The translations under genes were made by a program, and so were the position numbers. Shown one piece after another: positions 56,701-61,849 of a stretch of DNA of 64,000 bases. Position 1 is the stretch's first letter. The number at the start of each line of letters is the position of its first letter. The stretch spans positions 35,725,759 to 35,789,758 of the forward strand of contig OZ025249.1 of NCBI GenBank assembly GCA_964019135.1, in the 5' to 3' direction. A model generated the notes under the pieces. It did no database searches. It was not told the origin of the DNA and saw nothing but the letters and a program-made list of their open reading frames with translations. The stretch is from Arenicola marina (lineage: Eukaryota > Annelida > Polychaeta > Arenicolidae).

Positions 56701-59081
56701 TTATGTTTGGTTAACTAAACGCACATGGTACGTACTAATAATTTCAGTTGACTTCCTTTAAGGTCATTAGGCCACCCATAATGAGTCTCGGCGATTTTGA
56801 GCAGACCTCGGTAAACATCGGCAAACATCGGCGGGTGTCAGTGAAAGGGGAATTCCTAACTCGTTACGTCATTCACAGGGAATCCCCAATTCGTGACGTC
56901 ATTCACAGGGTATTTCCCCGAGAAAGGCTCTTCGTGATAAATTCCGAATATTCAAGAAAAAAACATGGAGAAAACGTGTAAATAGTTCAGAAAACATTCG
57001 TGTAGATCATAATTATATCGGAGACCATTATATATGACCAGATTTATTAAAATGTGAGCACAAGGCGTAAATTACTGATAATTGGTGTGAAATGAGCTCC
57101 TCCAAAAAATATTTCTGAAATAACATTTTCAAGTTTCAGGACGTGTTTCTCGGGAAATTTGCACGGCTACCTATATTTTTCTTTATTTTTATTACAAGAA
57201 CTATGCTTTTAGAAGTTTTTAAACGTGGTTTGGTGTCAGGATTTTCATTTTTGATGAAATTATAGCCAATTTTGTGAAGGTGGTGATTTCGAATTTTGTC
57301 AAAAACGGTCCTGTTTTGGCATAACTGCACTTTATTATTGCCATTCTGTTATTTTTTGTGGCTACTATTTACATTGTTGAATATCATTCCTGTATTGCAC
57401 TAGGTTTAAGCTTTCCGAACAGCTATTACTGATGATAATGACTTAATATTGAGCTGAATTGTAGCAAAATTACATATTCGTGGTAGGTGTCAAGTTTTGG
57501 TCATTTTGTGAAATGGGGTTATACTTGGAAAATGGAGAATATTTTTTTAACGGGACGGTAAAGTATCCAAAAAATTCACCATAATCACAAATACAGAGTT
57601 CTTTTACCTTGCTATTATGGGTGGCTTACCTTAATTAAAGTTATTTCCATTATATGCCTAGATCTAAGGATCTATCTCTGTGATACCGTTGTAGGTTAAA
57701 GGCAAGGCGACTGCATTAGTCATGTTTGATGATAAAACAACTATGTCACCAGACATCAACGGAGGCATGTTGTTTCTTCAAATAACAACTGCCTCGTTGC
57801 CCTTTTATGGGACTATGGTAAAGTCCTACATCGCTATCTCATGCAACTCTTTCGTTGTTACCCAAACAGTGAAAAAACACGTCTTGGCCCTGCGCATAGC
57901 GTGTCGTCTCTGCACACATCCACTCAGGCAGGTTTTGTTTGCACATCGCAGTAAAAGTCAAAACTTGACTTGACGCCGTGCAGTTCGGGTTTGTACTATG
58001 GGCTGCATGTAGAAACGATCTCCTCGAAAAGCAGAACGCAGTTATATATGTTAAATTTTGCCGGACGCTAGCACGTGCTTCACAGATTACCGTATTATAT
58101 TGAATTCTTGCCAAAACGAGTGACTGGTCTTTTCCCTGCAGGCATATGATTGTCAAGCCGCACTGCAGCCAAAGTGTTATATCAGTGTTACGGCTGGATG
58201 GACACTGGGTGCATTTCTTCGGGGCTTAACCGGTATATGCTTCGCGCTTCACCTAACTTGTGACAATGCTCTAATGGCCGTGCCGATATTGCTACGCTGT
58301 ATGCCAATGAAATGAAAACCGGTCATGTCCAGTTCCTTTAGGGGCAATAGCCTAGACCGTCACTTTTCAATCAGCCGCCATCTTCTGCCGAATGCCCGTG
58401 CTGCTTTGAACCTGATAAATGAGCCATACAATCTCCCGGCAGAGGGCGTTACGCGTGCGCCATATTCCCTCTGCCCCACGTCAAATTTAACCATCAGAAT
58501 TATTCTTCATATGCGAAATTTAAATGACTCTCACCGAAGATAAATTCGCAGTTTGGCATTAAGTAAAAAAATTCAATATTCAATCTAAAAAACCCTCTAA
58601 AAACTTTCGTGATCCCAGGACCGTTGGGCTCAACCTTGGCGCAAGTGCCCCCAGGCAAGCCTGCTTCTCTAGGGGCACAACGGTAACAATGTTAAAATCC
58701 TTCGACGTTAGTAGGGAATCGACTGTAGATATTATTATTATTGCACTTAGTAAAACAAAACACATATAAAAAACCTTGCACTCAGAAGAGAAGGATTTTG
58801 TTGCAATGCTTTAAACCATAATGGTTGTTCAACCTACATGCATCCCTCTGGAAGGCGAGCTGGTGACACTCGGCCCACTTTTGGTCCTGTGTCATGGAGG
58901 GTGTGGCGAAGTGGACGATGAGGCCGACACCCGCTGCCAGGATCAAGGCCAGCAGCACGAGGATGAAGGCCAGCGGCGTGCTGACGAAGCAACCCCCGCC
59001 GCGCGGCCGGCTGCTGCCGCCGGAGTCATCGATGCTCAGGTCGGAGAAGCGTGGCATTTTATATTCTCCCGTCGTCGGCAT
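119..59081 (-). CDS. giant tandem-domain M1 aminopeptidase (aminopeptidase N-like), six domains visible, 3' end outside window
   Basis: Multi-exon gene running from 59081 down past position 119. I placed 114 coding exons by GT-AG boundaries and homology: an anchor exon, a stalk exon, then 19-exon units. Every unit sums to 2697 bp (899 codons), so all units splice in one frame. The anchor exon ends with one base of a split codon and the stalk exon needs exactly one, so those two join directly. Family knowledge: M1 aminopeptidases are zinc exopeptidases that remove N-terminal residues from peptides, and the aminopeptidase N type is a type II ectoenzyme. A usual member has one ectodomain of roughly 900 residues; here at least six follow each other with only short linkers. 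About 5,490 codons lie in the window. That all domains share one transcript is inferred from the fused junction exons and the absence of other first or last exons; alternative splicing between units is possible. Confidence 0.88.
5227..11899 (-). CDS. M1 peptidase domain 5
   Basis: Exons: 11899-11334 (shared), 11113-10958, 10790-10670, 10456-10336, 10109-9955, 9872-9759, 9567-9433, 9253-9188, 8963-8898, 8528-8341, 8196-8108, 8011-7881, 7727-7672, 7532-7385, 7163-7081, 6924-6814, 6663-6496, 6366-6226, 6073-5992, 5792-5227 (shared). HELAH is at 9958-9972 and GAMEN at 10066-10080. Before the zinc motif this unit and domain 6 read VAVVVV, where domains 1-4 have Glu in place of the second-listed Val, a change beside the active site. 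The unit is about 99.5% identical to that of domain 6, introns included. The longest intron, 8529-8897, shows nothing recognisable. Confidence 0.88.
11334..18054 (-). CDS. M1 peptidase domain 4 (mosaic unit)
   Basis: Exons: 18054-17489 (shared), 17258-17103, 16935-16815, 16598-16478, 16248-16094, 16012-15899, 15704-15570, 15391-15326, 15102-15037, 14637-14450, 14303-14215, 14118-13988, 13834-13779, 13639-13492, 13270-13188, 13031-12921, 12770-12603, 12473-12333, 12180-12099, 11899-11334 (shared). HELAH is at 16097-16111 and GAMEN at 16205-16219. The 566-bp exon reads GDATR where the other units read GDETR. Exons and introns left of about 14303 match domain 5 base for base with an exact 6107-bp offset. 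To the right they match domain 3. The largest intron, 14638-15036, contains nothing recognisable. Confidence 0.88.
14304..24632. repeat. tandem duplication of the domain 3/4 type, about 6.13-kb period
   Basis: 14304-18502 aligns with 20434-24632 with offsets of 6122-6130 bp, including introns; for example the intron right of the 188-bp exon and the 18318-18502 versus 24440-24632 introns are near-identical. The intervening 18503-20433 is homologous to 12333-14303 but more diverged. This pair is older than the 6107-bp pair, judged by its many small indels. Confidence 0.85.
17489..24176 (-). CDS. M1 peptidase domain 3
   Basis: Exons: 24176-23611 (shared), 23380-23225, 23057-22937, 22725-22605, 22379-22225, 22143-22030, 21835-21701, 21521-21456, 21230-21165, 20767-20580, 20433-20345, 20248-20118, 19960-19905, 19764-19617, 19413-19331, 19201-19091, 18940-18773, 18643-18503, 18317-18236, 18054-17489 (shared). 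HELAH is at 22228-22242, preceded by VAEVVV; GAMEN is at 22336-22350. All introns are short (about 70-400 bp) and the largest, 20768-21164, holds nothing recognisable. High-coordinate introns of this unit closely match those of domain 4, with an offset of 6122-6130 bp. Its low-coordinate part (18.5-20.4 kb) differs from domains 4-6 by several small indels. Confidence 0.88.
23611..34915 (-). CDS. M1 peptidase domain 2
   Basis: Exons: 34915-34350 (shared with domain 1), 34166-34011, 33198-33078, 29835-29715, 28693-28539, 28457-28344, 28146-28012, 27833-27768, 27544-27479, 27196-27009, 26864-26776, 26679-26549, 26389-26334, 26193-26046, 25593-25511, 25326-25216, 25070-24903, 24773-24633, 24439-24358, 24176-23611 (shared with domain 3). 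HELAH is at 28542-28556 and GAMEN at 28650-28664; NEGFA is intact. The alanine usually seen before GAMEN is replaced (FAIGAMEN). This unit is 10.7 kb instead of 6.1 kb because three introns (33199-34010, 29836-33077, 28694-29714) are much longer, and the 83-to-148-bp-exon intron carries a MITE-like insertion. Coding sequence is nearly identical to the younger units despite these unrelated introns. Confidence 0.87.
25633..25866. mobile_element. 234-bp MITE-like insertion flanked by TTAA
   Basis: It lies in the intron between the 83-bp and 148-bp exons of domain 2. The left end reads gataaatgcggctattc and the right end is its near-perfect inverted copy. TTAA flanks both sides (25629-25632 and 25867-25870). 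The paralogous introns of the other units have an uninterrupted site (cgttaaggtg, for example near 1089 and 19448), so this is a filled-versus-empty-site pair. TTAA target duplication is typical of piggyBac-type transposons and their MITEs. No coding capacity was seen. Confidence 0.75.
28694..29714. other. 1.0-kb intron of domain 2, no recognised content
   Basis: The equivalent intron is only 226 bp in domain 6. AT-rich sequence. One minus-strand open stretch (28767-29060) has no splice signals or similarity that I recognise, so it is not called as an exon. Confidence 0.5.
29836..33077. other. 3.2-kb intron of domain 2 with dispersed short motifs and a C-rich repeat
   Basis: The homologous intron in the younger units is about 210 bp, so roughly 3 kb was gained here. 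It contains repeated copies, direct and inverted, of gtcagcyctgttacc (near 30259, 30450, 30568, 30592, 32297, 32449, 32469, 32488). A C-rich interspersed repeat lies at about 30690-31320. The rest is AT-rich with nothing recognisable. Confidence 0.55.
30690..31320. repeat. C-rich interspersed repeat, copy 1
   Basis: Contains segments such as gaccctaaggtatact and ttcaaattctatgc separated by poly-C/poly-G runs. The same words recur at 60340-60681, and the same style of C-rich sequence ends in ccgcccctg at 45833. It looks like a degenerate non-coding transposon family. Confidence 0.5.
33199..34010. other. 0.8-kb intron of domain 2 with TGACGTCA-rich repeat
   Basis: The equivalent intron in domain 6 is 167 bp. 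Around 33740-33780 it carries gtgacgtcaaaatg and gtcatgacgtcacgatg, the same words as in the right flank (62120-62145, 63680-63700), so it probably includes a copy of that interspersed family. Otherwise nothing recognised. Confidence 0.45.
34350..41789 (-). CDS. M1 peptidase domain 1 (membrane-proximal)
   Basis: Exons: 41789-41093, 40976-40821, 40697-40577, 40255-40135, 39964-39810, 39455-39342, 39140-39006, 38805-38740, 38530-38465, 38081-37894, 37749-37661, 37566-37436, 37271-37216, 37100-36953, 36601-36519, 36301-36191, 35842-35675, 35543-35403, 35156-35075, 34915-34350 (shared with domain 2). Zinc site HELAH is at 39813-39827, followed 18 residues later by the glutamate of NEGFA in the next exon. 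GAMEN, which binds the substrate N-terminus, is at 39921-39935; the catalytic tyrosine lies in the exon 39140-39006 (ISY). The C-terminal exons match the helical ERAP1_C-type region. Introns share little with the other units apart from short flanks. The introns of 300-400 bp (38082-38464, 35843-36190, 36602-36952, 39456-39809, 40256-40576) show nothing else recognisable. Confidence 0.87.
41093..41789 (-). CDS. stalk exon: Ser/Thr/Pro-rich linker plus start of peptidase domain 1
   Basis: This 697-bp exon begins in phase 1 after a TTTTCAG acceptor. Its first 100 or so codons (protein residues about 83-182) are almost only Ser, Thr and Pro with a few Cys, in runs such as [11 protein letters not shown]. 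This fits an extended, probably O-glycosylated stalk between membrane and enzyme. The remainder starts at [20 protein letters not shown], the N-terminal beta-saddle start of an M1 domain. At the DNA level the stalk is a 12-bp microsatellite-like repeat (about 41530-41700), so its length may vary. The corresponding exon of domains 2-6 has, in place of the stalk, the C-terminus of the preceding domain. The exon ends in phase 2, as the 566-bp junction exons do. Confidence 0.88.
42017..42858. repeat. 85-bp minisatellite, about 10 copies
   Basis: Units are recognised by acatgttttcagtgcattat followed by ctagtaggtcagaggacaag and a gtgtaacttgtctgac segment. Starts fall every 85 bp (about 42020, 42105, 42191, 42276, 42361 and on). 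Copies differ by only a few bases. The array lies in intron 1, about 230 bp upstream of the stalk exon. Confidence 0.92.
42859..45194. other. intron 1 segment, mostly unrecognised
   Basis: No exon is supported except the possible relict listed separately. It includes a poly-G tract near 44266-44284 and one gtgacgtcatc word near 44546. Confidence 0.4.
43917..44071 (-). pseudogene. possible relict or orphan M1 aminopeptidase exon
   Basis: In one minus-strand frame this reads [13 protein letters not shown] followed by [14 protein letters not shown]. The pattern matches the exon elsewhere read as [19 protein letters not shown] and the following EAR...V.VRV segment of many M1 enzymes. A TTTTCCAG acceptor-like site precedes it at 44071-44078; the downstream GTTTAT donor is weak. 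No neighbouring M1 exons (no CFDEP, GAMEN or HELAH) are visible, so it is a lone, diverged fragment, or chance similarity. Confidence 0.3.
45277..45380. repeat. 51-bp direct repeat, two copies
   Basis: Two adjacent near-identical 51-bp units, each starting tccgttgttttgatcccc and ending ctttgtgggag, in intron 1. No coding role is inferred. Confidence 0.85.
45395..46090. repeat. pair of about 105-bp direct repeats (45395-45500 and 45986-46090)
   Basis: Both copies run from gatacctacg to cccggttacaaaa with a few substitutions and a 3-bp gap. The roughly 485 bp between them include the C-rich MITE-like element at 45613-45833. Confidence 0.85.
45613..45833. mobile_element. 221-bp C/G-rich MITE-like element, copy 2 of the C-rich family
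   Basis: The left end cagaggcagatccaag is roughly inverted in the right end tagatccgcccctg, giving terminal inverted repeats of about 15 bp, with poly-G/poly-C runs inside. I could not find a convincing target-site duplication. No coding capacity. Confidence 0.5.
46415..56203. repeat. 9.8-kb array of a 34-bp minisatellite (about 290 units) with higher-order structure
   Basis: The unit contains catagagtcaaagacctt followed by cggcatgccgcca. Most units are 34 bp; a shorter form (cccctagtcaaag) recurs. Each standard unit holds the perfect 10-bp palindrome CGGCATGCCG, often varied to ggcatgtcg or gccatgcc. Identical variant patterns recur at fixed distances: 2699 bp (48858/51557, 49381/52080, 50124/52823) and 1618 bp (52367/53985, 52823/54441, 53193/54811, 53614/55232). 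The array therefore grew partly by block duplication. It sits in intron 1. Open frames inside it result from repetition and are not called as genes. Confidence 0.95.
56204..58837. other. intron 1 segment between minisatellite and anchor exon, nothing recognised
   Basis: AT-rich sequence without supportable exons. A degenerate 32-bp duplication containing acgtcattcacaggg lies near 56860-56925. Near 58374 there is ccgccatcttctgcc, which resembles a YY1-type site, but no gene start is evident beside it. Confidence 0.4.
58838..59081 (-). CDS. first coding exon: cytosolic tail and signal anchor of the aminopeptidase
   Basis: Encodes 81 codons plus one base. A short Ser/Asp/Arg/Gly-rich cytosolic tail (residues 1-31, ending RPRGGGC) is followed by one hydrophobic segment at about residues 37-58 and no signal-peptidase site, as in type II M1 ectoenzymes. 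I chose the ATG at 59079-59081, which has A at -3. A second in-frame ATG at 59055-59057 (MPRFSD) is nearly as good and would shorten the tail by eight residues. The donor is GTAGGT just left of 58838. It leaves phase 1, matching the stalk exon 17 kb away. This is the only anchor exon seen in the window, so all downstream peptidase units appear to depend on it. Confidence 0.8.
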
Positions 59082-60060
59082 CGTGGCAGGTAGGTGATGC
59101 CCGACTTGGCAGGGGAAAGAGGAGGAGGAGGAGGTGAGGGCTCCTCCAGATCGTGTAAGTCTGGCGCGCACTGAAGATGGCGTACGTCAAACCAATGAGA
59201 AATGCTGCCGCCCGAACAATGCGTCCGAAGCAATAACGCGAGCGATTACTTCTGCCTCTCAATCTGTCTGACCGTCCGCAGGCTGAGACCCGTGACTGTG
59301 TGTAGCCAAACGTTACGAGAAAAATCACTCCGTCATGCTGGTAGTACCAGCGCGAGGGTTTCGGTTGAGTCGGCCCTGCGTTAACTCAGCTGCCAACTCG
59401 CGCGAAAGACCGTGCCCATCCGCCACTCCGACTGCGCCCAGGTAGTAATTGGCCCTGTTATATAGCAGCGGGCCGGAAGGCAGACACGGTGCGCCTCATC
59501 CAGAGCCAAAGCGAGGCACGTCAAACACTAGACACCTCAACTTGACCTTTGGCGGCTTAACAGCCTCTTGAATTCCAGTCTAGATTCGACGGCTTTAATT
59601 CAGGAGGCTTAAGATGACGGTGAGGCGATCGTATTGTCAGCCCGCTACTTCAGTTAGCATAAAAGTGAAAAACACTTGACATCAATCGGGGATTCTGCGG
59701 CGTTAATCTCATACAGGTCCCACCATAAGGCCGGTCACCGTGGTGTTTAAAATAAACGTGACCCCCCGGGGCCGCTTTGTAGCCTACTGGGTTACTCAGG
59801 CGCCGAGAGCCCTGGTCCTGGGTTGGCGTGTTGTTACATTTGCACCATTAGGTTGGCTTAAATGTGATAACTTATTATATTATAGCATATTTGGTGGGTT
59901 ACCGTGAAGGGATTTCAGAAGCAGGGGCATCCATTGACGCGACCGGTAACTTTAGAACCCCGTTTACTCAGTCGGTTGAGCATCGCATGTTTGATCGTAC
60001 GGTGGTGCGTTCAATCCTCCATAATTTCATTCGATTGACGGATGGAAACTATTATTTTCT
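59082..60060. other. 5' flank of the aminopeptidase gene
   Basis: Presumed 5' untranslated region and promoter-proximal DNA of the minus-strand gene up to about 59465. Beyond it is unique-looking sequence with no gene I can support on either strand. Confidence 0.4.
59458..59464 (-). promoter_or_regulatory. possible TATA box of the aminopeptidase gene
   Basis: The minus strand reads CTATATAACAG here. A start about 30 bp downstream would fall near 59430, where gcgcagtcgg resembles an initiator. This implies a 5' untranslated leader of about 350 bp before the ATG at 59081. Motif evidence only; the leader could instead be spliced. Confidence 0.3.
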
Positions 60061-60073
60061 CTGAGAAATGTGG

Positions 60074-60160
60074 TCCTCACCTAGCCCTGAAACATGCCTC
60101 TCTGGGCACGCTCGGTTACCGAGCGTGCCAAGAGAGACATGCTTCAGGGCTAGTCCTCAC
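60074..60160. mobile_element. 73-bp foldback element with 7-bp flanking duplication
   Basis: Arms 60081-60115 and 60119-60153 are near-perfect 35-bp inverted copies (ctagccctgaaacatgcctc at the outer left end) around a 3-bp loop. The direct repeat tcctcac flanks it at 60074-60080 and 60154-60160, as expected of an inserted element. It has no internal sequence to carry any gene. Confidence 0.6.
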
Positions 60161-60299
60161 CCGTGGTCTTCAGATTTTGAAGAAATATATTCCATCCTAA
60201 TATGTGATTCTACTGTCCCTGCTGGTTTTATATCATATTCCACCGATTTCTCACAAAATGATATTACATTAAGTGCTAATGAAAACAAAATAGATACAT

Positions 60300-60681
60300 G
60301 GCTGGAATTCATGGGGCGTGTGAAGGGGGCGAGTGGGGGGGGGGGGGGGGGTGCGCACGTGCCCCTCTTTCAGACCCTAAAGTATACTCCCCCTTATTCG
60401 AATTTTGTGCCTCTGGCCTCTTCTTAGATATCAAACTGCATAAAGCTTCGGCATCTTTGCGCAATTTTGTTCAGACCCCCCCCCCCTGTCTTCAACAATT
60501 TGTAGGACACCCTTTTCGCAATTTTGTTCAAAACCCCTCAATCCGCGGTCGCAAGTCTTCAGTGGACCCACCCCCCCTCCCCAAATTTTGAGGAAGAACG
60601 CTGAGGCGTGCCCCGCCCCCCCCCACCAGGTCGCAAGTTTTTAATGGACCCCCCGTTTTCAAATTCCTGTATCCGCCCCTG
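60300..60681. repeat. C-rich interspersed repeat, copy 3
   Basis: Shares gaccctaaagtatact and the caattttgttca words with poly-C runs. It ends in atccgcccctg, the terminus also seen at 45833. Probably the same degenerate family as 30690-31320. Confidence 0.5.
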
Positions 60682-60779
60682 ATGTTTTATTGTCATTTTA
60701 TTGTCCACCCCCCCTTTTCTCTACAGTCCCCTGCAGAACGCATAGTCCCTGTGTTATTGTCCACTATTCGATGATAGGT

Positions 60780-61275
60780 AATTAAGTTGACGTCATGACA
60801 ACGTTTTTTTTTGGTTGGGTTTTGATTGAGATAACGTGAAAATAGAAGGTGTTTGTTTACGTTTTCCGAACGTTTTTTTCAGATAACGTTGTCCGACATT
60901 TAGTCTGGTATTAAAATTGTGCCTTCTGTGAGAAACAACTGCGTATATGATGAATTAATGATCAGAAGCATGATTGGCAAATACAATCTATAACATATTG
61001 TTTTCATGATGTGTAATTTTTCAGGTAACGTTGTCCTAACGTTGGAAAAACGTCCACTCTCGACTTTTCACCATTTTGTATTTATAACAACTGCTACACG
61101 CAGCCAAGTTTTATCAGTCACTACACATGGCAAAGGTTTTATTTTTATGGGATAAAGGCTAGCAAATATTACTTCAATGTTTGCGACGAACGTTGTAACA
61201 ACGTTGTCCTGGTGTTAACTTTGAGATGACGTGATTACAACCAAAAACCAACGTGTGCGAACGTTGAGTGTTAGC
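60780..61275. repeat. AACGTTGTCC-rich repetitive segment
   Basis: The word aacgttgt or its variants recurs near 60886, 61026, 61190, 61203 and 61258, with tails of variable spacing. Similar degenerate aacgtt repeats are widespread in invertebrate genomes. No gene seen. Confidence 0.45.
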
Positions 61276-61571
61276 AGAAGTAGTAGGAATGATGCACGCG
61301 AACTTCGGCCACTAGCTGCATTGAAGCTAGTTTGGTCCGCATAATACCACCTTGAGTAAGGACTGTCCAGGATACGTTTGTGCAGTCCCAGCGGGGCTAA
61401 CAGGGAAGTGGGAACAGTCATCTAACTGTGAATGTTTGCCTAAAGGCCCCGAGGCACTACCTCTTATTGTCATACCGTGTTGTATCGCCACACAACATTT
61501 AATCTCCATGTTTGGTAAAGGCTCGTACATCAAAGACACATGTCAGGGTATCGTGCGCGCCGTTTAGTTAT

Positions 61572-61600
61572 TATGACGAAAATTTTCAATTTTCGTCATA
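61572..61600. repeat. perfect 13-bp inverted repeat with 3-bp loop
   Basis: tatgacgaaaatt and its exact inverse are separated by ttc. It may be the outer end of the repeat family that fills the right flank. Confidence 0.7.
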
Positions 61601-61631
61601 TGTCGGTCGGTCGTGTTTGTTTGTCTGTTTC

Positions 61632-61678
61632 TATATATGTATATATATATTTATGTATGTATGTATGTATGTCTGTTT
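61632..61678. repeat. TA / TATG microsatellite
   Basis: A run of tatatata followed by several tatg units. Confidence 0.85.
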
Positions 61679-61784
61679 CACGCAAAAACGAGAAGTCTTC
61701 TTATGGCCTAACAACTGCATACATCGGTTCGCAGTCTTCAGTACCTTATAGCCACGCAGTAGGGCTAGAATATACTCGTCACCC

Positions 61785-61811
61785 AGGTCAAAAGGTCAAA
61801 GGTCAAGGTCA
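61785..61811 (+). promoter_or_regulatory. four tandem AGGTCA half-sites
   Basis: AGGTCA starts at 61785, 61793, 61800 and 61806, giving direct repeats with spacers of 2, 1 and 0. These match nuclear-receptor half-sites in form. The run may simply be part of an interspersed repeat, so a regulatory role is unproven. Confidence 0.3.
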
Positions 61812-61849
61812 CAGCGATTTTTTGGAAAAAAACTAAGAATGCATATATC

